Positions 39,736 through 53,665 of a stretch of 64,000 nt of DNA are shown here, one piece after another. Under the pieces are notes generated by a model. It had not been told where the DNA came from and ran no database searches. It worked only from the letters and a program-made list of their open reading frames with translations. The stretch is from Phocaeicola vulgatus ATCC 8482. GTDB taxonomy: Bacteria; Bacteroidota; Bacteroidia; Bacteroidales; Bacteroidaceae. Each line of letters opens with the position of its first letter. The first letter of the stretch is position 1. The stretch spans positions 1,798,001 through 1,862,000 of the forward strand of contig NC_009614.1 of the NCBI RefSeq assembly GCF_000012825.1. The letters are read 5' to 3'. The position numbers were made by a program, and so were the translations under genes.

Positions 39736-40923
39736 ATGAAAAGACTACTCTTGTCATGCTGTATCTTATTATGCGTCGTATTGACTTTGAAGGCGCAAGA
39801 ACAGCCGTTAATCAGTCCGGATGATTCTATCCGTAGTTTGGTGGGACGTTTGTTTCCTAATAGCAATCCGAATCTTTCGGCACACATGAACCTGCAATTC
39901 TCCACTTCGGGAGTTGCCAACTTTATTGAAGGAGATTTAGAGGATGCCTCTTTTAAACTGAATCGTGTAAAACTAGAGATATTAGGTTCTTTCAGTAAAC
40001 AATTTTCTTATCATTTCCGTCAGTCGTTTAATAAATACAGCAATCCCCACTCGTTGGATAATTTGTCCTCTTCCATTGAGTATGCTTTGGTGAATTGGAA
40101 AATGTCTGATAAATTCACGTTGACTGCCGGAAAACAAGATATCGCTTTGGGTGGCTATGAATATTATGTCAATGCCATCAAAGTCCGCGAGTATAGTGAG
40201 TTTAATGATAACATCAGTTGTTATCAGGCAGGAGTGGCGGGAAGATTCAATCTGTCATCCACCAATGAGTTGGTGCTTCAGGTAGTAAATAACCGTAGTG
40301 GAGAAAATGATGAAACCTATCTTTACGGTTTGCCGCAAGGAGTGGAAAAAGCTAAAGTTCCTGTTCTGTCAACAGTCAATTGGAACGGGTTCTTCTTTGA
40401 TAACGCGGTACAATTACGATATGCGGCCTCATATGGGCAGCTGGCGGAAGGTAAGAATCTTTGTTGTTTTACGGCGGGTAATATTTATGAGAAAGGCCCT
40501 GTTATTGCTTATATTGATTTAATGTATTCTCGTGAAGGGCTGGATAGCAAAGGCATTATCAGTGATTTGCAAGGTCCTGTTTTAACAGCTCCGTCCACGG
40601 CGCAGAATGCGGAATACTTTAGTACCGTGGTAAACTTTGACTATCGCGTTCATCCCAATTGGAATCTTTATTTGAAAGGCGCTTATGAGAGGGCAGGCAT
40701 TTATAAAGCAAACGGGCATTTTGAGAAAGGGCTTTATCGTACTACATGGAATGCGCAGGCGTGTGTGGAATATTTCCCGATGCGTAATAGTGAACTGCTT
40801 ATCTTTGCCCATCTTTTATATAAAGGGCATCATTTGACCCGGCGTGCGCAGGCTTTGGGAAGCACGAGTCCGGACACGCAACGTATTTCTGTCGGGTTGG
40901 TTTATTCTATTCCGGTGTTTTGA
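39736..40923 (+). CDS. OprO/OprP-type outer-membrane porin
   Basis: 395 residues with a signal peptide (LLLSCCILLCVVLTLKAQEQ). The mature part is rich in alternating beta-strand segments ending in aromatic residues and finishes LVYSIPVF, a C-terminal Phe typical of outer-membrane barrels. The segment SFKLNRVKLEILGSFSKQFSYHFRQSFNKYSN and NWKMSDKFTLTAGKQDIALGGYEYY are as in phosphate-selective porin O/P relatives. The name reflects the family; phosphate selectivity should not be assumed. It has its own space upstream and runs convergent with the sus genes. Confidence 0.8.
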   Translation: MKRLLLSCCILLCVVLTLKAQEQPLISPDDSIRSLVGRLFPNSNPNLSAHMNLQFSTSGVANFIEGDLEDASFKLNRVKLEILGSFSKQFSYHFRQSFNKYSNPHSLDNLSSSIEYALVNWKMSDKFTLTAGKQDIALGGYEYYVNAIKVREYSEFNDNISCYQAGVAGRFNLSSTNELVLQVVNNRSGENDETYLYGLPQGVEKAKVPVLSTVNWNGFFFDNAVQLRYAASYGQLAEGKNLCCFTAGNIYEKGPVIAYIDLMYSREGLDSKGIISDLQGPVLTAPSTAQNAEYFSTVVNFDYRVHPNWNLYLKGAYERAGIYKANGHFEKGLYRTTWNAQACVEYFPMRNSELLIFAHLLYKGHHLTRRAQALGSTSPDTQRISVGLVYSIPVF

Positions 40924-41049
40924 TATCTCCAATAACCCTTGTCATATACGGTTGTATGCCGTTGTATTTCATGCCGTGAGCTAAGGCATTGTTGCTGTAT
41001 AGTTAAAGTCTTTTTACAGAGTACCAGTACGTCTGCATACAGTAAAACT

Positions 41050-41081
41050 TGAGGTTGTGTCAAAATGCTGGCACAACCTCA
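41050..41081 (-). terminator. Terminator after susE
   Basis: TGAGGTTGTG (41050-41059) and CACAACCTCA (41072-41081), 10 of 10 pairs; on the minus strand followed by AGTTTTACTG. It lies 25 bp past the susE stop. Confidence 0.65.
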
Positions 41082-41106
41082 TAAGGAATAATCTTAAAAA
41101 ACAGTC

Positions 41107-42213
41107 TTATTTGTTTTTTACAACAATGATTTTGGGAGTTACTTTATTGAAGTACCACTTGATGGTATAGTTACCGGCTTCTGAAACTTTAAAATTACCA
41201 TCACCGGCGTCTTCAAACTCACCTTCTACAGCTCCGGGAGCTATATCGTCTTCCCATTTCTCCTCAGGGCGTATTTTCCATTTATTACCGGCGGACATAT
41301 CTAGGGTAGCTTTTAAATAATACTGAAATTTGTTGTTTTCGTCCGTTTCGGTTTCCAGTGTCATCATTGTGTCACCGCTTCCCCAGCTATTGTGGTCTCC
41401 TACAATCCCCCATGAATTGTGAGGTTTGGAAACTTTCAATTCTCCTGTGGTATTATTGAATTCTAAATAATAGCTGTTTTTGCTGTATGCTTTAATGTCC
41501 CCTCCATTACCGGATACTAAAGTAACGGGAGATTGTTCGGGTGTCATACTTTCCGGAGCTCCCCAATTGTCCGTACTCCAGTCTTCCGTACCGCAGAATT
41601 TCCAGCCATCGGCTGCTTTGCCGTCGAAGTACACCATAGCGGCGTATATATTATCAGAATTTACCGAATATACTTTTTGGCTTTTGGTGAAATCCCAGCC
41701 ATTATAACTTCCACGGAGTGTGATTGCCGGATATTCCGGCTCACCTTCATATGGAGTGATGGTGGTTGAAACAATGTTGGAATACAGTGTATCGGCAGCC
41801 GCTGAGATAGAAGACGAGATCCGAAATTCGATTCCTATCGGTGCTGTTTCCATTTCGTAGACTTTCAGCAGGGCCATGATTTTGCTGTTCAGGTCACTGA
41901 CAGTGATAGTATGTGATACATCAGTTTTGGATGAGGCTAAAATTACTTTATTGGCAAAATTTTTGTCTTTAACATCCATTTCCAACGAATTGATAACGCT
42001 TGCTTGATAGCCTAAATCCGGATGGCTCCAGGTAAGGGTGAATGCCTCTTGGGAAGCATTTTTTGATTCCAGTATATAATTGTCATTCAAGGATGACAAG
42101 GTAGACGGGATGGCATTTTCCGAACTATATGTCACTTGTTCCAAATCACTTTCACAAGCAGTACAAAGTAATAAGGTAAAAATAGAAGTTGATATGCTTT
42201 TTATGAATTTCAT
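41107..42213 (-). CDS. susE: SusE-type surface starch-binding lipoprotein
   Basis: 368 residues. Lipoprotein signal (SISTSIFTLLLCTAC) followed by ESDLEQ. The N-terminal domain resembles SusE (TLTWSHPDLGYQASVINSLEMDV, about 55-150). Two starch-binding modules follow, seen from the repeats RGSYNGWDF (about 167) and VGDHNSWGSGD (about 273) with WKFCGTEDW and WKIRPEEKW at matching places. In B. thetaiotaomicron, SusE holds starch at the surface and affects the size of imported maltodextrins. It is last in the operon here; no susF or susG follows. Confidence 0.88.
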   Translation of the reverse strand: MKFIKSISTSIFTLLLCTACESDLEQVTYSSENAIPSTLSSLNDNYILESKNASQEAFTLTWSHPDLGYQASVINSLEMDVKDKNFANKVILASSKTDVSHTITVSDLNSKIMALLKVYEMETAPIGIEFRISSSISAAADTLYSNIVSTTITPYEGEPEYPAITLRGSYNGWDFTKSQKVYSVNSDNIYAAMVYFDGKAADGWKFCGTEDWSTDNWGAPESMTPEQSPVTLVSGNGGDIKAYSKNSYYLEFNNTTGELKVSKPHNSWGIVGDHNSWGSGDTMMTLETETDENNKFQYYLKATLDMSAGNKWKIRPEEKWEDDIAPGAVEGEFEDAGDGNFKVSEAGNYTIKWYFNKVTPKIIVVKNK

Positions 42214-42230
42214 GATGATGTACTTATTGA

Positions 42231-43838
42231 TTAATAACCTTCATTTTGTTGTAAGTTACCGTTTACGGTCAGATCGGTAACAGGTATGGGATACACGTTA
42301 TATCTCTTGTTCACTCCTACTCCGGTATTGATTCCTCCTTTGAAATCCCATGTATAGGAGCCGGAGGTAAGCAGATCGAAACGTACTAAATCTGTACGGC
42401 GGATGCCTTCCCAATATAATTCACGTCCGCGTTCATCCAACAAATTACGGAAATTGTTTTCCTCTAACCAATTCTCGGAAATGTTGTGTTTGTCATCTCC
42501 ATAGGCACGTTTGCGAAGGGCGTTGATATATTCAACGGCACTAGCCTTACTTCCTTCTCCACCGCGTGCTACGGCTTCTGCATACATCAGGTAAATATCT
42601 CCCAAACGGAACATCGGGAAATCAGTATCTACCCATAACGTATTTTTTCCCGGTTGCCCGTTACTGTTTAAATTGCTGAATTTGAATACACTCCATCCTT
42701 CAGTTTCAAAAGTTCCGGATACACTGGAAGTAATGTCGATAGAGCGTCCTTTATCATAAAAAATACCACGTTTATCTTGAATCTCAGAAGCTTTGGGCTC
42801 TTCATCATTTTGAAAATCAAAGAGATGAACCAGGTTGCTTGTTGCGCGGAACCCTGCCCAGCCTTGATCTACTCCGCTGTGTGCTAGTAAAACATCTTTG
42901 TCTTCAGCTCCTCTGGCTCCGATGATAATGGCAGCCATACCCCATGATTGAGTCTTATCCCCATCAAAGATGATAGGATAGATTATTTCTTTTTTGGTAT
43001 CCGGATTCTCGCCATTGTCTGCTTTGAATAAATCAGCATAGTTGTCTGCCAGCTGATACCCTGCTTTGATCACTTCGTTACATGCATTAATGCATTCGGT
43101 ATATCGTGCTTTACCGGTATAAATTTCTGCATTAAGATACATACGTGCCAACAAAGCGCTGGCAACAGCTTGGTCTGCTACTCCGTATTCGGAGCGTGGA
43201 GAGGGCAGATTGGGCTTGATTTCGTTTAATTCTGCTTCTATCCAATTGAACAGGTCTTCTCTAGACAGTGGGGCAGGTTCTATGGAATAGTTCTTTTCAG
43301 TGATGAATGGAGGCAATGCAAACATATCCATCAAGACATAATAGGCAAAAGCACGGTTAAAGCGGGCTTGTGCAATATAACTTTCTTTGTCAATGCTTTC
43401 GGGCGCGTTGGGAATGTTCTTTAAGAACTCATTTACCAGTGCCACTATATACATGCAGCGTTGATAAACCCCTTCAATGGGTTCCACTTTATTGGTAGTC
43501 CATGTCATATAGTTTACTTCTGTGCACCATGCATCATTCCATGCGTTCTTCATTTCATCGGTGGGCTGTTCTTGTAAAGTCCACCAGCAGCGTAATAGTG
43601 CAGTATTTCCTGCATCAAGGCCTGAAATGTCTGAACTGCTGCTACCGTCTTGTCCGGATAATGCCCAAACTGAGTATATTTTATGAAGTCCTTTAGTGTA
43701 GCTTTCCGCATCGGTATAAGCCTTGTCTGCTGTTTCCACTGTGGGATCCAAAGGTAAGACATCCAAATCATTGAGACAACTTGAAAAAACAAACAGGCAA
43801 GTTGCCAGAGTTGTATAGATATATTTTCTTGTTTTCAT
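42231..43838 (-). CDS. susD: SusD, starch-binding lipoprotein
   Basis: 535 residues, close to B. thetaiotaomicron SusD (551). Lipoprotein signal (TLATCLFVFSSC) and acidic LNDLD. TPR-type helices carry ARFNRAFAYYVLMDMFALPPF and the C-terminal LMYAEAVARGGEGSKASAVEYINALRKRAY plus DERGRELYWEGIRRTDLVRF, a SusD signature. It binds helical starch at the surface and works with SusC. 12 bp after susC and 17 bp before susE. Confidence 0.93.
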   Translation of the reverse strand: MKTRKYIYTTLATCLFVFSSCLNDLDVLPLDPTVETADKAYTDAESYTKGLHKIYSVWALSGQDGSSSSDISGLDAGNTALLRCWWTLQEQPTDEMKNAWNDAWCTEVNYMTWTTNKVEPIEGVYQRCMYIVALVNEFLKNIPNAPESIDKESYIAQARFNRAFAYYVLMDMFALPPFITEKNYSIEPAPLSREDLFNWIEAELNEIKPNLPSPRSEYGVADQAVASALLARMYLNAEIYTGKARYTECINACNEVIKAGYQLADNYADLFKADNGENPDTKKEIIYPIIFDGDKTQSWGMAAIIIGARGAEDKDVLLAHSGVDQGWAGFRATSNLVHLFDFQNDEEPKASEIQDKRGIFYDKGRSIDITSSVSGTFETEGWSVFKFSNLNSNGQPGKNTLWVDTDFPMFRLGDIYLMYAEAVARGGEGSKASAVEYINALRKRAYGDDKHNISENWLEENNFRNLLDERGRELYWEGIRRTDLVRFDLLTSGSYTWDFKGGINTGVGVNKRYNVYPIPVTDLTVNGNLQQNEGY

Positions 43839-43850
43839 ACGTAATTCTCA

Positions 43851-46800
43851 TTAAAAGTTAAGATTCAAACCTATAGTGTATGTGCGGGGACGTGGCCAGA
43901 TGTTAGAATCTATCGCTCCACATTCCGGGTCTAATCCACTATATTTTGAGATAGTAAATACATTTTGGACAGATGCGCTGATACGTCCTGATAGTTTGGC
44001 TGCAAACAGATTTTGGAAAGAATAGCCTAATGTAATGTTGTCCATCTTCAAGAATGAAGCATTTTCCAGAAAATAGTCGCTGGCCATTTGTTCGCTGGTA
44101 TTCAGCAAGGTAAAGCCAGTGTCTTGAAAACCGTTATAAAGGTTTGTAACAAATCCCTTTCCACCATAGTTGTTGGAAGTGCTATTGCCTGATGCCACGC
44201 CATTGTATACATAATTGCCAAAGTTAGCACGGAGATTAAAGCCCAGATCCCATTTCTTGTAACTGAACTGAGAACTGAAACCCATATATACTTTAGCCAT
44301 CGGGCTTTTGTGTGTCAGATAACGGTCGGCTTCGGTAATTTGTCCGTCATTGTTCCGGTCTACAAATGCATTTTGGATAGGCTTGCCGTTTTCATCGTAT
44401 ACTTGTTGGTATAAATAGAATGTTCCGGGCATTTCACCTACTTGGTGTTTTTGGTTTGTGCCGGCATCAATACCTTGGTAGTCGGGATTGAAAGTGGTAG
44501 TCAGCTTGGTAATCTTGCTATCATTCCAAGTGATATTATAGCCTACCTCCCATGTGAAGTCTTTGCTTTGGATAGCTATAGCATTTACATTGGCTTCCAC
44601 ACCTTTATTTTTCATTTTGCCTACATTAGCGGTAATCAAGTTGATAAAATTCGTTCCTGCTGCGGCACTGATGGTGTTTAACAAGTCTTTTGTATGTTTC
44701 TGATAATATTCGATACTACCGTTGATACGGTTATTTAAGAATCCGAAGTCGATGGCTACATTGTATGTAGTTGTTTGTTCCCATTTTAAATCAGGACTGT
44801 AACCGTTTGGCTTCAAAAGCGTAGTTCCTAAATAGGTGGTATTAGGGTTAGTGCTGAATGAATAGGATGTGATATATTGATAATCTCCAATTTCCTGTTG
44901 TCCGGTGACACCATATCCTAAGCGTAATTTTAATTTGGAAAGCACATTTTCTGTAGCTTTCATAAAGGGTTCATTACTGATGGTCCAAGCTAAGGCGGCT
45001 GAAGGGAAAAGTCCCCAACGATTGTTTTCACTGAATCGTGAAGAACCGTCACGACGTAAAGTGGCAGTCAGCAAATAGCGGTCCATGAAATTGTAATTTA
45101 AACGCCCGAAGAATGAAATAAGATAGTTCTCATATGGAATGCGACGGTGGTCATCACGGATGTAATGCCGTTCGTTTGCATCATAGGTATATCCTTCTTT
45201 TGCACCTAAGTCCTCTGTAGGGTTTGAATAGGTGATGTCATGATTGGCATAATAGAAATGTTGCCAGGAATAACCTGCCATTATATCGAAATTACTTTTG
45301 ATGGATTCTATGTTTTTTGCATAGTTCATGTAGAAGTCCAGCAGGTGGTTACGACGCAGATTGTTCCAAGTATTACCTTGTCCTAAACCGGTAAATGTTT
45401 TATCTAGTGAACTTTGAACCGAATTGGAATTTACAAAATTACGACCGGTTGTCTTTGCTACGTCATAACCTAAATTCAAGTTGGCATGTAAGTCTTCCAG
45501 ACCATGTATCTTATAGTCCAATTGAATATTACCCAAACTACGTTTGGTTGTACCGTGATTGTTTCTATCGTATAATAAAGACAATGGATTCTGAGTTGCC
45601 AGATCGGCTTGTGCTCCTTGTACTATTCCCCAGTTCCAATAGCCATTGTATCGGTTTTCTTCATCGTAAATGGGTTTGGTAGGGTCAAAAAAGGCAGCGG
45701 CACCTACAGCACCGGAATCTGCAAATCGGTTTTTATTGATGGTACCTTTTACATTGATGTCTACACTCAGGTGGTTGTCGAAAAATTTAGGACTTAGATT
45801 GACAGCACCGGTATAACGCTCATATTTAGAAGTCTTTAGCGTACCTTTTTCTGTATTATAACCTAAAGAGATACGGAAAGGCATAAATCCTGCTTTTCCT
45901 GCAATTCCGATGTTTTGGTCTGTACTTAATCCTGTCTGATAAATAGCATCTTGCCAATCGGTGCTTTGGTTGGGGTATACGTTCAGAATCCGTTGGATGT
46001 CTGCCGACTGTGCGGTTCCTTCCGGATATTGAGCCTGCATTACTTCGCGGAATGATTGTGCATCCAATGTTTCTATACGTTTATAAGGGTCTTTTGCTGT
46101 GAAAGTTCCTGAGTAGCTAACTTTTATTTTGTCTTGTGTTCCTTTCTTGGTTTGGATGATAATAACTCCATTCGAAGCGCGCGAACCGTAAATGGCTGTC
46201 GCCGAAGCATCTTTCAAAACAGTGAAAGTTTCAATATCATTAGGGTTAATGGTGGCAAGTGCATTGGGAGTGCCTGGAGCAGCATCATTTGAAACAGGGA
46301 TTCCATCGATAACGATAAGTGGGTCATTGCTGGCATTTAATGATGCGCCGCCACGGATACGAATTGTTGAACCGGCACCGGGAGCACCGTCACCTTGACT
46401 GACAGAAAGTCCCGGAACTTTACCCATAATCAGTTCTTGAGGGGAAGTAACAGCACCTTTGTTCATCTCTTCTGCTTTGATAGCTACCACAGAACCGCTT
46501 AGGTCATCTTTCTTCACAGAACCGTATCCGATGACAACCACTTCGTCCAGAAGTTCCGTATCATCTTTTAATATAATATTCATAGAAGCGGCTGCCTGTG
46601 CTTCTTGAGGTTGGTATCCGATAAACGAAATGACAATTATATCACCTTTATTGGCATTCAACTGGAAATTACCGTCAAAATCGGTGATAGTACCATTGGT
46701 TGTTCCTTTTATCACAACATTGGCACCGATAATTGGCTCGCCTGCTGTGTCCTTTACAAGTCCTTTGACGGTTATTTGCTGGGCAAATGCGTCTATGGAC

Positions 46801-46856
46801 AAGAAGCATCCTATAACTAACATTAGTAGGACCTTGAACATCAAGTTTCTTTTCAT
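43851..46856 (-). CDS. susC: SusC, maltodextrin TonB-dependent transporter
   Basis: 1001 residues, near the 1003 of B. thetaiotaomicron SusC. Signal peptide (FKVLLMLVIGCFLSIDAFAQ), regulatory beta domain (ITVKGLVKDTAGEPIIGANVVIKG), DEVVVIGYGSVKKDDLSGS, plug with IRGGASLNASNDPLIVIDG and ATAIYGSRASNGVIIIQTK, then the barrel ending YTIGLNLNF. It imports maltooligosaccharides. First gene of the susCDE transcript, with its own promoter block 160-210 bp upstream. Confidence 0.95.
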   Translation of the reverse strand: MKRNLMFKVLLMLVIGCFLSIDAFAQQITVKGLVKDTAGEPIIGANVVIKGTTNGTITDFDGNFQLNANKGDIIVISFIGYQPQEAQAAASMNIILKDDTELLDEVVVIGYGSVKKDDLSGSVVAIKAEEMNKGAVTSPQELIMGKVPGLSVSQGDGAPGAGSTIRIRGGASLNASNDPLIVIDGIPVSNDAAPGTPNALATINPNDIETFTVLKDASATAIYGSRASNGVIIIQTKKGTQDKIKVSYSGTFTAKDPYKRIETLDAQSFREVMQAQYPEGTAQSADIQRILNVYPNQSTDWQDAIYQTGLSTDQNIGIAGKAGFMPFRISLGYNTEKGTLKTSKYERYTGAVNLSPKFFDNHLSVDINVKGTINKNRFADSGAVGAAAFFDPTKPIYDEENRYNGYWNWGIVQGAQADLATQNPLSLLYDRNNHGTTKRSLGNIQLDYKIHGLEDLHANLNLGYDVAKTTGRNFVNSNSVQSSLDKTFTGLGQGNTWNNLRRNHLLDFYMNYAKNIESIKSNFDIMAGYSWQHFYYANHDITYSNPTEDLGAKEGYTYDANERHYIRDDHRRIPYENYLISFFGRLNYNFMDRYLLTATLRRDGSSRFSENNRWGLFPSAALAWTISNEPFMKATENVLSKLKLRLGYGVTGQQEIGDYQYITSYSFSTNPNTTYLGTTLLKPNGYSPDLKWEQTTTYNVAIDFGFLNNRINGSIEYYQKHTKDLLNTISAAAGTNFINLITANVGKMKNKGVEANVNAIAIQSKDFTWEVGYNITWNDSKITKLTTTFNPDYQGIDAGTNQKHQVGEMPGTFYLYQQVYDENGKPIQNAFVDRNNDGQITEADRYLTHKSPMAKVYMGFSSQFSYKKWDLGFNLRANFGNYVYNGVASGNSTSNNYGGKGFVTNLYNGFQDTGFTLLNTSEQMASDYFLENASFLKMDNITLGYSFQNLFAAKLSGRISASVQNVFTISKYSGLDPECGAIDSNIWPRPRTYTIGLNLNF

Positions 46857-47016
46857 GTCTTTAAATTTAAAGTTAAATAATTATTTTAAGTTTATATTCT
46901 CAGTCAAAAACACCTATTGAAAACTGTTTTTTCAAATAATCTTTGTTATAGTATATAGTTTTTACCTTTTGGAATTATTAGCTGTTAGCTAACAATAATC
47001 CTCATTTTGTTTGTCG

Positions 47017-47068
47017 CAAATGTAGCTGTCTTATAGACTGATTTTAGAGACAAGAATAAAAATATAAA
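47017..47068 (-). promoter_or_regulatory. susC promoter with putative SusR-responsive element
   Basis: On the minus strand TACATTTG (47017-47024) is a -7 box; 36 bp away AGAATAAAAATATAAA (plus-strand reading, 47053-47068) repeats exactly, at the same distance, in front of susA (51377-51428). There is no -33 TTTG at the usual position, as expected of an activated promoter. The remaining 365-bp susB-susC interval (46857-47221) shows nothing else I can name. Confidence 0.6.
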
Positions 47069-47221
47069 AGATTTAGTATTGAGATGAATTGTATACATCT
47101 GATTCATAATGTAATATATAATTTAGTCTGTCTCGGAAATATAACTGTATGTGAACTGTCTATAGCTCATCTGACTATATTTTATGAGGATTAATGTTAG
47201 CGTCTTCCATTAAAACAGTTT

Positions 47222-51342
<4,121 letters not shown>

Positions 51343-51376
51343 TTAGTGTTTATATCTTCATTTCATTTGGATGTTG

Positions 51377-51428
51377 CAAATGTAGGAGTGGAATAGCTGA
51401 GATTTGAGTACTAGAATAAAAATATAAA
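51377..51428 (-). promoter_or_regulatory. susA promoter with putative SusR-responsive element
   Basis: Same -7 box and AT-rich block as before susC, with identical spacing (see 47017-47068). An additional AAAATATAAA lies at 51486-51495, between susA and susR. Confidence 0.6.
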
Positions 51429-51547
51429 TGTTTTATAGACTCAACTTATTGATAATTAGGAATATTTGTCTTTGCTGTATTGCTGAAAATATAAACGTCA
51501 ATGAAAATATTTTCGTTGAAAAACTTTATTCTAATTACTTATATTTA

Positions 51548-51555
51548 TATATTTG
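51548..51555 (+). promoter_or_regulatory. -7 box for susR
   Basis: TATATTTG, 23 bp before the susR start. Confidence 0.4.
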
Positions 51556-51578
51556 TGAATCTATAATAAGTATATAAG

Positions 51579-53174
51579 ATGAAGAATGTAACCTATTTCT
51601 TTATATTGTTTTTGTTGACTTTGACAACTCCTTTGTTTGCTGATAAAAACAGCAATGAAGAAGTGTTGAAAAGGTTGGATCGGGTCATAGATAATAAGAC
51701 CGCTTGTCATGTGCAGAAGGAAAAAGAGATTGTGGATTTAAAGCAACGTCTTCACCGTTCTAAAGATAATAGGGAGAAATATGAACTTTGCGGTTCTTTG
51801 TTTAACGCTTATCTGCATTATCAAGCTGATTCCGCATTGTATTATATTAATGGAAAAATGAATTTGTTGCCTCTGTTGAATCATCCGGAGTTAAAGAATG
51901 AGATTGTCATTAACCGTGCCGAGGTGATGGGGGTGATGGGAATGTATAACGAGGCTTTGGAACAATTGGAGCGGGTAGACCCGTTGGAATTGGAACGGGA
52001 GACTTTGGCTTATTATTACCGGACCTATCGGGCTTATTATGGTTGGGTGGCCGATTATACCACCAATGATGCCGAAAAAGTGAAATATTTGAAAAAGACC
52101 GATGCTTACAGGGATTCTATTCTTATTGCTACTGATCCTTGTGTAGACAGGAGCATTGTATGGGCCGAGAAAAAGATTATTAATGGCAAGGTGGATTCTG
52201 CTTTGGTTATATTGTCGGACCTATTGAAAGAAACGCCGGATGAACGGCAAAAAGGGTATATTTATTATACTTTATCCGAGGCTTACGATATGCGGGGAGA
52301 TATTCAGAAAGAAATTTATTATCTGGCCTTGACCGCTATTACAGATTTGAAATCGTCTATTCGTGAATATGCATCCTTACAGAAATTGGCTCAACTGATG
52401 TATGAGGTAGGTGATTTGGATCGTGCCTATAAGTATTTGAATTGTTCAATGGAGGATGCGGTAGCCTGTAATGCCCGTTTGCGGTTTATTGAGGTAACGC
52501 AGTTCTTTCCTATTATTGATAAAGCATATAAATTGAAAGAAGAGAAAGAGAGGCAGATTTCCCGTACTCTTTTAATCAGTGTCAGTTTACTTTCTTTATT
52601 TTTGCTTGCTGCTATTTTTTATCTGTACCGATGGATGAAGAAATTGTCAGTGATGCGCCGTAATCTGAGTCTGGCTAATCAACAGATGCAGGAAGTAAAT
52701 GCTGAGTTGGCACAGACGGGGAAGATCAAGGAAGTATACATTGCTCGTTATTTGGACAGGTGTGTGATTTATCTGGACAAGTTGGAGTTTTATCGTCGTT
52801 CTTTGGCGAAACTGGCAATGGCCTCCCGTATAGACGATTTGTTTAAAGCGATTAAATCCGAGCAGTTCATACGAGATGAACGGAAGGATTTTTATAATGA
52901 GTTTGATAAGTCTTTCCTGGAGTTATTTCCTCATTTCATTACTTCTTTTAATGAGTTATTGGTAGAGGAAGGAAGAATATATCCCAAATCGGGCGAGTTG
53001 CTGACTACGGAATTGCGTATATTTGCTTTGATCCGTCTGGGAGTAACTGATAGTAATCGGATTGCCCATTTCTTGGGGTATTCTTTGGCAACGATTTATA
53101 ATTATCGCAGCAAGATGCGTAATAAGGCGATAGGAAACAAGGAAACTTTTGAACAGGAAGTGATGAACTTGTAG
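51579..53174 (+). CDS. susR: SusR, maltose-responsive regulator
   Basis: 531 residues. SusR activates susA and the susB-G genes in response to maltose in B. thetaiotaomicron. Signal/N-terminal hydrophobic segment ([16 protein letters not shown]), TPR-like helices (about 60-320; LIL-type repeats such as [23 protein letters not shown]), one TM segment ([25 protein letters not shown], about 326-350), a cytoplasmic helical region and a C-terminal HTH ([38 protein letters not shown], about 478-515). It is divergent from susA, as in the type locus. Confidence 0.93.
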   Translation: MKNVTYFFILFLLTLTTPLFADKNSNEEVLKRLDRVIDNKTACHVQKEKEIVDLKQRLHRSKDNREKYELCGSLFNAYLHYQADSALYYINGKMNLLPLLNHPELKNEIVINRAEVMGVMGMYNEALEQLERVDPLELERETLAYYYRTYRAYYGWVADYTTNDAEKVKYLKKTDAYRDSILIATDPCVDRSIVWAEKKIINGKVDSALVILSDLLKETPDERQKGYIYYTLSEAYDMRGDIQKEIYYLALTAITDLKSSIREYASLQKLAQLMYEVGDLDRAYKYLNCSMEDAVACNARLRFIEVTQFFPIIDKAYKLKEEKERQISRTLLISVSLLSLFLLAAIFYLYRWMKKLSVMRRNLSLANQQMQEVNAELAQTGKIKEVYIARYLDRCVIYLDKLEFYRRSLAKLAMASRIDDLFKAIKSEQFIRDERKDFYNEFDKSFLELFPHFITSFNELLVEEGRIYPKSGELLTTELRIFALIRLGVTDSNRIAHFLGYSLATIYNYRSKMRNKAIGNKETFEQEVMNL

Positions 53175-53551
53175 AGATAAGGGGACTTTTTAATTATAAT
53201 TGTAATGTGAATTAGAGAAACAATGAGGTTTAAATCGATATAACCGAAGGTTTTCATACTCATATGGAGTTTATACTGAAATGGTATACTTTCAAAATCT
53301 GCATGGTCTTTTCAGAGCTTCTTGTGGATGAAAAGAAATTCTTATATTTATTATTGTCTTTGCGGATACAGAATTGAGCTGTTCTGCCTTTTCTCCATTA
53401 TAATACCGAGGAACTGGCTTATTGAGTAGTTGCATTGTTAAGACATTAGTATCTGATACTATGATATGCGATAGGGGTATAAGGTGGTTTTTCTACAAAA
53501 TCAAAGTTTTATTTTTTTTGAGAGCTTTTTTGATTCAAATAAATTAAAAGA
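53175..53551. other. Intergenic region after susR
   Basis: No gene, RNA or repeat recognised in these 377 bp apart from AT-rich tracts; the susR terminator was not identified. Confidence 0.5.
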
Positions 53552-53599
53552 AAGCGAGGAAAGAAGTATTCCGGTATGCGGAAACACCTTTCCTCGCTT
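53552..53599 (-). terminator. Terminator after the surface lipoprotein gene
   Basis: AAGCGAGGAAAG (53552-53563) and CTTTCCTCGCTT (53588-53599), 12 of 12 pairs; on the minus strand followed by TCTTTTAATTTATTTG. It is homologous to the stem at 1327-1375. Confidence 0.75.
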
Positions 53600-53665
53600 G
53601 GGAGAAGTTTATCTATATTCTAATATGAAGATATTACTATCTTTTTCATAGGATTAGATAAATTA

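Noticed and set aside
51497-51520. Palindrome GAAAATATTTTC between susA and susR as an operator
   Set aside because: AT-rich and short; self-complementary 12-mers of this kind are frequent in such DNA and it is not repeated before susC.
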